DNA of 12,379 nucleotides, from positions 1 through 12,379 of the forward strand of contig LSSL01005109.1 of NCBI GenBank assembly GCA_001953115.1, read 5' to 3'. Below are positions 1-8,900 of the stretch, piece by piece (the first letter of the stretch is position 1; the number at the start of each line of letters is the position of its first letter). This stretch comes from Smittium mucronatum (lineage: Eukaryota > Kickxellomycota > Harpellomycetes > Harpellales > Legeriomycetaceae). A program made the position numbers and the translations under genes. The notes under the pieces were generated by a model. The model was not told where the DNA came from, ran no database searches, and was given only the letters and a program-made list of their open reading frames with translations.

Positions 1-60
1 CGTAGGTACGCAGCCGATAGTCCGGTAGAGAAGTTTATTGTAGTTAGGATAATAGTCTTT
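1..60. repeat. Left arm of a diverged inverted repeat
   Basis: The reverse complement of this segment aligns without gaps to 3219-3278. I count 49 identities in 60, and 10 of the 11 differences are transitions. The longest perfect matches are a 16-base stretch near the inner end and 9 bases at the outer end. Weaker, gapped similarity (A-rich, with shared GAAAAAG-like and TATAAAA-like words) seems to go on to about position 95. The match is still perfect at base 1, so the repeat very probably continues beyond the left edge. Substitution mainly by transitions suggests old copies that have decayed neutrally. It is either a terminal inverted repeat of a 3.3-kb element or the end of a longer inverted copy. 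Confidence 0.8.
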
Positions 61-139
61 TTTATACGACTTTTTCCTTTTTTCATATTTTTTAGTATAG
101 TTTTTAATGACGTTATCTTAAAATAAAATTCCGTGATAC

Positions 140-154
140 AAAAAAAAAAAAAAA
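140..154. repeat. Homopolymer run of 15 A
   Basis: Fifteen consecutive A residues, the longest perfect homopolymer I noticed in the window. It could be a remnant retroposon tail or ordinary slippage in AT-rich DNA. I see no retroposon body or target-site duplication beside it that would decide. Confidence 0.9.
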
Positions 155-171
155 TCAGATTGAGCATCTTT

Positions 172-204
172 CAATAATAATCCAATAATAATTCAATATA
201 ATAA
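172..204. repeat. Tandem repeat, period 11, three copies
   Basis: Three consecutive 11-base units begin at 172, 183 and 194. Each starts with CAAT. The first two differ only in the last base and the third is more diverged. This is a minor satellite-like repeat with no gene beside it. Confidence 0.75.
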
Positions 205-1273
205 CATGATAAATGACAATACTATATAGCACTTTCATTGCTCAATTGTAAAACTGGTTGGAAAAAATTAATTGAGAGTAGGTTTTTTATTTATCGTATG
301 ATTCTATATGTTAACTAGTTTTCCATAAAAAAAATCATTATCTTAATTATAATAAAATATATAATATTGGTAGAAGAGTTTAAAAATCTTTATAAGTATT
401 GCACCAATAATAAATTGGTGATGCCATAAAAAAAGTTCGGATCTCTTCACATTGATCTGACCCCAATTTAAAATTAAGTATGGACTTCTTATATACCATA
501 AAAATCATTTAGGTAAAACCCGATTTAAACAGGTCCAATATCTTTTACAATTTTTTTTGATGAATTTCTATTTTTTTGAAATAGAGAGTAGATATTAAAA
601 TATCTTGGTTCTTTTACTAAATAAAATACTTGCCACACTTTTACACCTTGCTTATTATTTATAAAATAATCAGTATAAATACCTGAATATTAAGCAATAA
701 ATAGGAAGTCACCATCATTTTTATCTTTCGATTTAATTTGGCTCATTTATTCATATATCAACTAGGTTAAAGATTTTTATATTATGTCCCCATTGATAAA
801 TTTCTTTTAATAAACTGAATTGTATTTACATTTTTCTGTAATGTCTTTTATTTGAATCTCTTATGTTTAGGGAAACTGCAGAAATATTATCATTAACTAA
901 TTCAATGATATCAATTTCAATGAGTTATTAAACTCTAGAAAGAGTGAGGAGGGTTGTGAAACTCTTATTTCTTATACTTTAAAACCCAATATTAAAAAAA
1001 TATTTGATTTTTTGATATAATTAAGATTTTGATAGTTACAGTTTTTTAAAAGTTAAAAAATCTATCTTCAGAGAATAATTTTAGTATTAGTTTACTCAGT
1101 TGGCTAAATTTGAGAGTAAAAATGTCAATTTTAGAGATCTGCAATAATTAGCAGAACTCTTAATAAATAAAAATAACCTTGATCTACAAAAGTGAATTTG
1201 TGCAAAAAAAAATAGTATCAAGCTATAAAACTATTTATTTAAAAGAAACCTGGTGATAAAAAAAAATATTTCT

Positions 1274-1297
1274 TTTAGTAATTTTTTTTTTACTAAA
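1274..1297. repeat. Hairpin with 8-bp stem and T8 loop
   Basis: The arm at 1274-1281 (TTTAGTAA) is the exact reverse complement of 1290-1297, with eight T residues as the loop. In DNA this AT-rich it is probably fortuitous. No gene end lies nearby to make it a terminator. Confidence 0.45.
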
Positions 1298-2242
1298 CTG
1301 TATATTTTTGCTAGTAACCCAAATTTATTTTGACTCGATTACCCAACTAAAATGAGAATAAATAAGTTTGGTAATTTGTAAAACAATAATTAATATTTTT
1401 GGAAATTAATGTTTTATAATTCACTCGTAAATCTTAACCATTTCAGTTCCCAAAAGTGCATTTAGTTTTTATTTTTTAAGATATAATTATATTATATGGT
1501 AATAAAAAACATATGATTAAAAAAAAACTTTAAATTAGACAACCATGCCAACCAAAAAATAAAATCTAGCTTATTGCTGATCTGGAAGGTATAAAAGCTT
1601 TTCTGATAATTTTATTTTAGCAATCCTGCATTTGGGCTTTAATTATGATAATAGAGTTAGGAAATTTTTCATTTTAAGAGTGTGGTAATGTCTCACATCT
1701 ATCCTTGTATTGATGAGATTATTTTTACAGGAATATAAGAATAAAAAAGTTTTAAAATACTTTTGCCTAACTCAGTCTGCCATACAACAGCCTCATACTT
1801 GAAGAGCATTAATTCAAATGTTTAAAAATGTGTACATATTTGGAGAAATGATGGAAATGTTTTTGTAATAAAGGTGATATTATAACATTGTATTTTTTAT
1901 TTTATTTTTTCCTTAATTTTTTAGATAAAACTCAAAAAAAAAAATTTGAATCGAAATTTTCCGTAAAGAGAAATGTTCTACTTATTCTATTACACCCTTT
2001 AGCTAAATGTAATAGTAACTCACAAAACGGCTAAAAACTTATGATATTCTTCTAAAATAATGTTGTGCTTTTTTTCATCTTTAATTTATAAATTTATATT
2101 TGTATGGTTTCTTTAAAAATAATTAATTCAAATTTTTGAAATAACAAAAGATGCTATCAATTATCATTAAAAGTTTAACTATTTCACATATTTTTATATT
2201 TGATTGGAAAAAAAACTACTATCGTTGATTTTTAAATTCAGA

Positions 2243-2258
2243 AACAATCCAACAATCC
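2243..2258. repeat. Tandem octamer AACAATCC, two copies
   Basis: Two perfect, directly adjacent copies of an 8-base unit. This is a simple micro-duplication with no visible role. Confidence 0.7.
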
Positions 2259-2461
2259 ATCTAAACAAAAAAATAGTTAGTTTTCAGATTTAGTTTTTAA
2301 AAATTATATAAATGTACCTAAGCATTTAAAACACATTCTTTTAATAGAATTTCATTCAAAAAAAGAAATAAAAAACAAAAAATACAAGTAAAAGGCTTGA
2401 AAACGAATTAGATTCATTCTAAATATCTAAGTAGAGTATCAAAGAGACTATTTAGCCTATA

Positions 2462-2535
2462 ATATTGAGAATAGGTTATTGCTCAAATGTAATTAAATTT
2501 GTCCTCGTTCCCGTTCCCGTTCTCATTCTCAATAT
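2462..2535. repeat. Hexamer array enclosed by an 11-bp inverted repeat
   Basis: The arm at 2462-2472 (ATATTGAGAAT) is the perfect reverse complement of 2525-2535. The 52-base loop contains hexamers at 2506, 2512, 2518 and 2524: CGTTCC, CGTTCC, CGTTCT, CATTCT. The last hexamer runs into the right arm. The array is pyrimidine-rich on this strand and much richer in G+C than its surroundings. It may have grown by slippage at one arm of a hairpin. No gene is adjacent. Confidence 0.6.
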
Positions 2536-3218
2536 CTTTTCTGTTTTTTATTTTTACTACTAGATAAAAAATAATCTTATATTTTTAAAATATATATTTA
2601 AAGCTATTTGCCAATTCCAGATTTTTTTTATATCTATTTTTTAGTTCTATTATAGATATATATGACTATTAATTTTTAATTGAAGTATTTAATTTAAAAA
2701 AATTATTGATTTGAATTATTGAGAAGAAAAAATGAAAAAAAGACGGCTTAATAATATTATTATCAAGTTTTTATTTTCAATCAGTTTCGTATTCTATTCA
2801 GTATTATTCATTCTGAACAGCTGGCAAATTAATACATACATGAAAATAGATAATAGAAAAAAAAATCCATAAACTTTTTTTTTGAATTACAGAATTTTAT
2901 TGAAATATAATTCATTAAAAACGTTTCTAAAAAATATGAAAAAAAGAGATCAAGGCCAGGTATAGACGAAATATAGACACTGAAGTTTGAAATATAAACT
3001 TCTTTAAGAAAGTCCAAGAGAAATAGAATAAAATCCAAAAGAAAAGATTTTTAAAACCAAAAATGTCTAATAGAAATCCCACTTTAGTCTAAGGGATCTC
3101 ATTATGCGATAGGTTAAATAGAATAATTTAAATTAAACCAGTTTTTTCCCTCAATTTTTTTAATAAAAACGAACTTACATAATAAAAAATAGAAAAAGAC
3201 ATAGAAAAAGAAAATATA
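2536..3218. other. AT-rich DNA with no supportable gene
   Basis: A minus-strand frame of 69 codons at 2829-3038 is open, but it consists almost wholly of Phe, Leu, Ile, Tyr, Ser and Lys, as expected where A-rich DNA is read on its T-rich complement. I do not accept it as a gene. From about 3185 the sequence begins to show weak inverted similarity to positions 61-95. Confidence 0.6.
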
Positions 3219-3278
3219 AAAGGCTATTATCCTAACTACGATAAGCTCCTCTGTTGGGCTACCTGCTACGTACCTACG
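3219..3278. repeat. Right arm of the diverged inverted repeat
   Basis: Partner of positions 1-60, 82% identical by hand alignment; base 1 pairs with base 3278. This copy has kept slightly more G+C than the left one. The arm passes into GC-richer DNA beyond 3278 with no visible boundary, such as a target-site duplication. That favours a longer inverted copy truncated by the window edge over a short terminal inverted repeat ending here. Confidence 0.8.
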
Positions 3279-3376
3279 GGAAAAGGTTGCAATCTATCAA
3301 CCACCAAATAATACCCTGTATTGATTCAAGTATGTGTATGACTGAGGTTAAATGCAGCCAAGAGTTAAGCTCTTTA

Positions 3377-3398
3377 TCAATGAACAATGGTTCATTGA
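3377..3398. repeat. Perfect hairpin, 9-bp stem, 4-base loop
   Basis: TCAATGAAC at 3377-3385 is the exact reverse complement of 3390-3398, leaving the loop AATG. It is one of the tightest stems in the window and lies in the GC-richer block. It could form in RNA or in extruded DNA. Confidence 0.7.
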
Positions 3399-3454
3399 GG
3401 CTACTGAGCTCCTATTCAGAGCCTAATTCTAACAGGATTAATAAAATTAGGCTC
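3398..3454. repeat. Two mutually exclusive stems sharing one arm
   Basis: AGGCT at 3398-3402 plus CTGA at 3404-3407 pairs with TCAG at 3416-3419 and AGCCT at 3420-3424, giving 9 bp with one bulged A. The segment 3419-3428 (GAGCCTAATT) is also the perfect reverse complement of 3445-3454, a 10-bp stem. The bases at 3419-3424 can therefore pair left or right but not both. If transcribed, this RNA would have two alternative folds. It may also simply reflect the word AGGCT duplicated on either side of its complement. Confidence 0.55.
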
Positions 3455-3651
3455 CCACACAAACGTAGAATTGATAGAAATGGCTTTCTTGCAAATAGCT
3501 AATAGACAATTAGATCTGCCTGACTTTCTAATGCTGGACTTGTGAACAGAAAATGCCCCATAATGCGATAAACAACCTGTTACTCCTTTTTGCGATGGTA
3601 CTCTGCTGAAATCACTGCGAGCATTCTTAGCTACACCCAAACAAGAATAGT

Positions 3652-3661
3652 ATAGCGCTAT
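3652..3661. repeat. 10-bp palindrome ATAGCGCTAT
   Basis: A perfect self-complementary site at the right edge of the GC-richer block, where the composition drops back. It might mark an element end. No duplication of flanking bases was seen to confirm this. Confidence 0.4.
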
Positions 3662-3672
3662 GTATAATTTAA

Positions 3673-4018
3673 GTGTATTTTACTTCAAAAAGTGCACTAC
3701 TTAAACCCCCTAAACCTCAGCAAGGTGTTTCACTCTTAGGAGATCAAAATTCCAATCATAAAGAATTTTTAATCATCAAAACCTTGACTCCATCACAAAA
3801 AAAATCACCTTTTTGCTATTGGTCATTTTTTATTTGCTGAAATTGGCTCATATGGAGACATATTTGAAACAGCGATTAATAAGTGTCTTAAGATGAATAT
3901 AGTTTTCATTTTAGGCGATAAAAGAGTCTTCATAATATGTGAAGAATTGAAAGATAAACAAGTGGTTGATTTAAAATATTATATTTTTACTATAGCGAAA
4001 TTCTGTAGATTATGCTAA
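3673..4018 (+). pseudogene. Possible protein-coding relic with one frameshift
   Basis: A frame opens after the TAA at 3670-3672 and runs to the TGA at 3838-3840. A second frame, one base along, opens after the TGA at 3785-3787 and runs to the TAA at 4016-4018. They overlap across an A8 run at 3797-3804, where a one-base change would join them into about 114 codons. Both halves look more like protein than the usual Phe/Lys/Ile noise. The first carries a PPKPQQG-type segment and TLTPSQ. The second carries FAEIGSYGDIFETA, then a hydrophobic strand, CEELKDKQ, and a final FCRLC. The G+C content of about 30% is above background. No methionine starts the first half, so it would be an internal piece. 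I do not recognise the family. Against it, a frame as long as the second half alone (76 codons) is expected about once by chance in DNA of this composition. It directly follows the GC-richer block and may belong to the same element. Confidence 0.35.
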
Positions 4019-4099
4019 TCATTTTCTTAGTTTTGATGAGATAAAATGATTTTTATAATGAAATATTTCTTTTAAATTTTTAGAGGCCTTTAATTTTAA

Positions 4100-4127
4100 T
4101 ATGAAAATAATAGAGGCAATTTTCATA
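4100..4127. repeat. Hairpin with 9-bp stem flanked by a direct repeat
   Basis: TATGAAAAT at 4100-4108 is the exact reverse complement of 4119-4127, with a 10-base loop. The word TAGAGGC occurs at 4081 and again at 4111 inside the loop. The stem is AT-rich, so chance is a real possibility. Confidence 0.4.
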
Positions 4128-5451
4128 CTTATAGCTAGCGATTATCGTTTGATATTTTAATTATCACGTTAAAATAGAATCACATTTAATTTTTAATAAT
4201 TTGTTACATCTTTTAAATTTAAATTTAATATTTCAATATATTTTCAGACTAAATCACTAAAAAAATCTATCATTTTCCCCAATAAATGTACATGAACTAT
4301 CATAGTATAAAAAAATATGACCAGAAAAGAGTATTTATGGATCTTAATCTCAAATAATTTGATAAACTGATGTTTTTATATACTTAAGAATCAGTTTGGA
4401 ATTATTATCCTAGGTTTCCCGGGAGATAAAAAGGGATTATTAAGTTCTAATAAAAATCTTAATTTGTCTATAATATCATATTGATTATGATCTGATATTA
4501 AATTATTATATTAATTGGTGTATCGCAATTGTTCGGTAAAATTGAAGCTTATAATTTTTAAATTACTAATATTTAAACTAAAAGAAACTCCATAATTGGG
4601 GTTTTAAAAAAACTCACTAAAAAATATTTATCCAAATTTAATAATAATAAATATGGGTTCAACAAGTCTAACTTTAAAAGTCAAGCTTCAAAATATAAAA
4701 TATGCTTTTTCTATTTCAATCTCTTACTTTGTTTATTGGAATCTTTAGTATTTCATCGTGGAAACTATATTCATCATATTATAATTATTAATGGCGATCA
4801 CAAATTTTTTCTATTGGATCCTATTTTTGCAAATATAAAGCTGGCCAATAAAAAAAATAATCGGTGATTGAGTTATGATTTTAATGATGAAAAACACCCA
4901 TGCAAGGAATTTTTGGCGATGGATTTAAGATTTCGAATGATTATATAGTAATTTATGTTTGGTTGTCTACAATTTTGGGCAAATTTGCATTTTTAAAATT
5001 TTATTCTCATTCATTTCAAGAAATGAAAAGAAAAAATACGTTTTATTTATTTCCTAAATGAAACCCAGCCCTAAATTAAGTAGTGCTTTGTATTTACAAT
5101 ATTTTCCTCTGGTTTTTGATTTAGTAATTTAAAAATATTTATTATTGAAAACACTAATATACTTTCAAAAATGCAAAATTTAACTCATTTGATATTCAAT
5201 TCTTCAAAATTTACAAATTACTAACCCTCCAAATACTCATTCACAACAGTTTTGAAACTTATCGACCTCTACATTTTCAAGAATGTTTGTAAGAAATTCT
5301 CCTAAATCAATTATTTTTATAAAAAAATAAAATTTTTAAGCCTAAAAATATTTAAATTGACATGTACACGAAAAATTTTCAATGTTCTTTTACAGGCTTT
5401 TCCCCTAAATTTGTAAGTAAATATATTGTAAAAAAGAATCTATTATTTACT

Positions 5452-5463
5452 CTCAAGCTTGAG
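5452..5463. repeat. 12-bp perfect palindrome around AAGCTT
   Basis: CTCAAGCTTGAG reads the same on both strands. It is isolated in AT-rich DNA with no flanking gene. A dimeric protein could bind such a site, but nothing here shows that. Confidence 0.5.
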
Positions 5464-5530
5464 TGATTTTTTTTCTAACATTCCTATTAAACTCACAGGG
5501 CCTAAGAATCGTTTTTTTATCTATGAAATT

Positions 5531-5550
5531 TATATTCTATTATATTCTAT
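5531..5550. repeat. Tandem 10-mer, two perfect copies
   Basis: TATATTCTAT is repeated twice without a gap. It is a simple AT-rich duplication. Confidence 0.7.
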
Positions 5551-5789
5551 TTTTAGTACTCAATTATTCTCTTAAAAGTTAATTAAAATTGACTTCAATA
5601 AATCTAGAGATAGTTACAACAAAATTTTGTCATTCCAAAAAAAAAAATCATGACATTAGACATGCACTAATCTCTAAACCGATATTTTGAACATCTTATA
5701 TCAAAAAAACAAAAAATATATAGTGAATTTTCAAAAACCCTATTTAGCTATAATTTTTATTTTAACTTTAAAAAATATATCCAGACCAA

Positions 5790-5809
5790 AGCTCTTATCT
5801 AAAAGAGCT
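5790..5809. repeat. Hairpin, 7-bp stem, 6-base loop
   Basis: AGCTCTT at 5790-5796 is complementary to 5803-5809, with the loop ATCTAA. No coding region ends upstream, so a terminator role cannot be argued. Confidence 0.4.
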
Positions 5810-5912
5810 CGATAAATAGCTTAAAAAATCCTTAAAAAGACTTGATTAAAAAATCTATAGTCGATATAGCTAAATATATATTCAAAAATTGTACCCAAAT
5901 CCAATATATGAA

Positions 5913-5960
5913 CTCTGGGGTAAATGATAAATTCGAATAGGCACTTTCCAAACCCCAGAG
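5913..5960. repeat. GC-rich 9-bp inverted repeat with 30-base loop
   Basis: CTCTGGGGT at 5913-5921 is the exact reverse complement of 5952-5960. Six of the nine pairs are G-C, which is unusual in DNA near 20% G+C and makes chance pairing less likely than for the AT stems. No neighbouring gene is visible. Confidence 0.55.
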
Positions 5961-8900
5961 AATTTCAAGCCGCAAAGTTTTATACGAAGAGTTTTAAAAA
6001 AAATCATTTTTCTGCAAATTTTCTGCACATAGGGATTTCGAATACATCCTTCTAAACCTTATATAATGATGTAGATAAAGATATATTGATCGCGTGGTTC
6101 AAACTTGAGTTGACTGATCTAAAAATAAAAAATATATTTCTAGCTTCAAGGAATACCGACCGTGATTAGTTTGAAATTTTTTTGGAATGGGGAATAAAAA
6201 TAATTTAATCCAGCTTCATGTTGAAATTTCTGATCTTACTTTTTATATATAATCTGATTTTCTTATTTATATTCACCTTTCAAGATAAATTTATTTGATA
6301 GATGTATATGATTCACCATAATTTTTTGAAAATATTTGACGAAATAAATAGATTATAGTCACAAAGAAAGTCATGTTGCATTTATTTCATGTTTTTTTTT
6401 GAAAATTTACCTCTTTAGTGGTTAATAATCTCAAAAAAACCTTTATTAATTGAATTAACCTTATAAAAAGCAACAATGATTAATATTAATTTTTTAAATG
6501 TAGTCACCAAAAAATAATTTTACACTCTTATTGAAATCTAATTATTTTTGCTTAAAATTTTGTTTTATTTAAATGAAAAAAATTTAATAACATTATTAAA
6601 CCTCAGCAAAAAAAAAAAATTTCTCAAATTTTCGAGGCGACAATTATTACATTTTCAAAATATTCTTTATTATAACACTTTTATTTATGGCTTATTTGTG
6701 AATTTACAATCTGAGGAATATATAAATTGATTACTACAATGAAAAAGGTGATATAAATAACAGAAAGGATCGATGTTAATATCAATTCAGTGATTTATAT
6801 TATCACAATTTCAGCTTTAAATAACACCAAATTTTTCTGCTGAATTCAAACATCTATTTTTATTGAGGTATATGATTTCTTATTTTCGTAATAATCTGTA
6901 TAATTTGAGATAAATATATTCCAATTTCACTTCAAAGATTCATGATTTACATTAAAATGAAATTAAGATAAATTGCACAAAGTTTGTGGTTATAAGTGAT
7001 CTTTTCAGTTTACTATATTTTAATTTTATTTAGATGAAAAAAAAAATTTACATCTTTTATATACTATATCGATCATTTATATATCTGGTTATCTGAAAAC
7101 ATGAGAAATGCTAAATGGATTTTTAAAATAGATTATATATACATTTTTAGCATTTTTAACATTCTTGTCATTTATTGGATATTTCTGTATTTATTAAATC
7201 ACCCCAAAACATTGGAATTCATTGATTTTTTTGCGATATTGTTTGAAGGAATATCTTATAAAAAATTCGGATTTTTTGATCTCTGACCCCGATAAGTAGC
7301 CTGGATATACAATTAAATATCTATTATTTTAACACTATTACTTTAAAAGTAGAGATGAAATAAGTTGATTGTACCATAATTCACCATTATTATTTTAAAT
7401 AAATATTTCTGCATTTATTAAAAAAATAGTGATATTTTTTTAAGCTAAGATAAATAAATGAAGAGAGTTAGAAACCATTTAATATTGATAAAAAAGAATA
7501 TTTTTTTATTAATAATTTATATTTTAAGAACCATTTCACATTCATATACTCAAAACTATATCAAAATAACCCCCAGTTTTACTCCAAGGTAATTTAACCT
7601 ATTTAATATTCAAAACTTTATAAAAAAAATTAGAAAAACATAATTTTCCACTGTAAAAAATTTTAAGATGGAAAATTTCTTTTCCTTTTACATTTGATTT
7701 TTAGTATTTTTATTTTAACAAATATTAGATAATTTATTGGTTTTTTTAAAAAAGGTCAACATTTTTTATTATTCTTTTAAGCTCTAATTTTAATAGCTGG
7801 TTTTTAATACACATTTCTTTAGTTATTGAAATTATTAGGTAATTACTGTTTTATTTAAAAATAATGTTTTTTTAATTTATTCTAATATAATTAACATTTA
7901 TTTTCTGATTTTTTTTTAATAACGAATGTACATTTAATGATATTGAATTTTGATAAAAGTTTGTGTAAGCTGTAATGATATTATCAATAGATGTTGAAAA
8001 TACATTTTTATCTTAGCAATATAATAAATCATTTAAATTTTATATATACGTAAAAAATACTAAGTCATGTTTTTAGATATATATTTCTTTTTAACAGAAA
8101 CCATGAAAAAATTAAATTATTTTTCTTTTGGAAATTCTTTGATTGATATCTGAATTCAAAATTAATAAGTTTTTGTTGTAATAATATTTGAAAGATTCTT
8201 GACAAAATTTTTAAAATTACCACAAAAAATAAGTTTATAAGTATCTTTATGATCCTAGGATTTATTTGAGGACCTAAAAATAATTATCCTAGAATTATTA
8301 AACATATTTTCTTCTTTTCTTGAATAAAAATGTTAAATTTCTATAGCTTGAAAATCCGTTCGCGGAAATTGAACCCCAACTTTATTAAAAAATATTCTCT
8401 TTATCTATTGTTTTAAAAAAAATTAATGTCACGAAATCACTATTCAAATAAAACAAAACAAATCTTATCTTTTAAAATATTGAAAATAAAGATAAAACAT
8501 AACTATTTTTACTCCCCATATACCCTTCTTTTTCTTAGGATGAATTAATAATTTGCTCCTGATAATTTAAAATGCATTTATTTTTTTAAACTTTCTACAT
8601 GAAGAAAATTTTGACAAAATAAAACATCAATAAACCTTGAAATCCGAATTCTTAAAACTATAGTCCAGTATAGGAATTTAGATATTAACACTGATATACA
8701 TGATAGCTTTTCTATATATTTTTATTGATTTATCGGTTCCCAAATACAAAATAAAATTCTTTAAGGTGACCGAAATTAAGCTAATTTAGTTAAATCGAAA
8801 TAACATCAACAATGATTAAATTTTTGTAGATTTATATAAAAAAAATATTACATTTTTAAGTCCAAATCACAAATCAATAGAATTTATCAAAATATAGAGC

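Larger units (their letters stand above)
61..2461. other. AT-rich DNA with no supportable gene
   Basis: About 2.4 kb in which I find no reading frame of meaningful length on either strand, no tRNA-like boxes and no protein-like stretch. It holds homopolymer A and T runs, a short period-11 tandem repeat, a T-looped hairpin and a two-copy octamer, each listed separately. The base composition and dense stop codons in all frames fit intergenic or intronic eukaryotic DNA. Confidence 0.7.
3219..3660. mobile_element. Candidate repeated or inserted element, 40% G+C, strongly structured
   Basis: G+C is 40% over 3241-3660 (167 of 420 by count), against about 20% just upstream. One end matches the window start in inverted orientation, so at least part of the block exists in two copies here. 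It contains several perfect stems: 3377-3398, 3398-3424, 3419-3454 and the 10-bp palindrome at 3652-3661. Frames of 82 codons (plus strand) and 74 codons (minus strand) are open and overlap in antisense. Neither resembles a family I know, and stop codons are expected to be rarer at this composition. Options are a decayed transposable element, a SINE-like or MITE-like repeat, a structured RNA gene, or DNA transferred from an organelle or another organism. I saw no convincing tRNA-type A and B boxes. The class is unassigned. Confidence 0.45.

Noticed and set aside
2829..3038. Minus-strand open frame of 69 codons
   Set aside because: Composed nearly all of Phe, Leu, Ile, Tyr, Ser and Lys from A-rich DNA read on the complement. 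No motif, and a length expected by chance.
3250..3300. Possible tRNA-type internal promoter boxes (TGGGCTACCTG and GGTTGCAATCT) that would make the block a tRNA-derived SINE
   Set aside because: The spacing is acceptable but both boxes miss key consensus positions, and no cloverleaf could be drawn around them.
3254..3640. Overlapping open frames on plus (3254-3502) and minus (3416-3640) strands
   Set aside because: Both lie in the GC-richer block where stops are rarer, they overlap in antisense, the plus one begins with TTG, and neither has a recognisable domain. Kept only as part of the block description.
3788..4040. Alternative genetic codes (ciliate TAA/TAG as Gln, mitochondrial TGA as Trp) to rescue longer frames
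   Set aside because: Reading through either class of stop in the places tried adds only a few codons before another stop, so there is no support for a non-standard code.
4403..4424. Adjacent small palindromes CCTAGG and TCCCGGGA, with ATTATCCTAG recurring at 8283-8292
   Set aside because: Short words in unrelated surroundings. No longer alignment between the two places was found.
4900..5061. 53-codon ATG frame with a fairly protein-like composition
   Set aside because: By my rough stop-codon estimate about ten frames this long are expected by chance in the window. No domain or extension was found.
6095..6115. TGGTTCAAACTTGAG as a tRNA B box
   Set aside because: No A box at the right distance upstream and no acceptor or anticodon stem pairing.
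6548..6730. 60-codon plus-strand frame
   Set aside because: No ATG start, Lys/Leu/Phe-rich, no motif. It fits chance in AT-rich DNA.
7038..7286. 83-codon open stretch with an ATG at 7101 and two hydrophobic segments
   Set aside because: Membrane-like appearance is typical of T-rich DNA. About one such frame is expected by chance, and no family resemblance could be defended.
8355..8366. Tetraloop-like hairpin TCCG-TTCG-CGGA
   Set aside because: Only 4 bp of stem, and the closing pair is G-C instead of the C-G typical of stable UUCG loops. Not enough to call an RNA.
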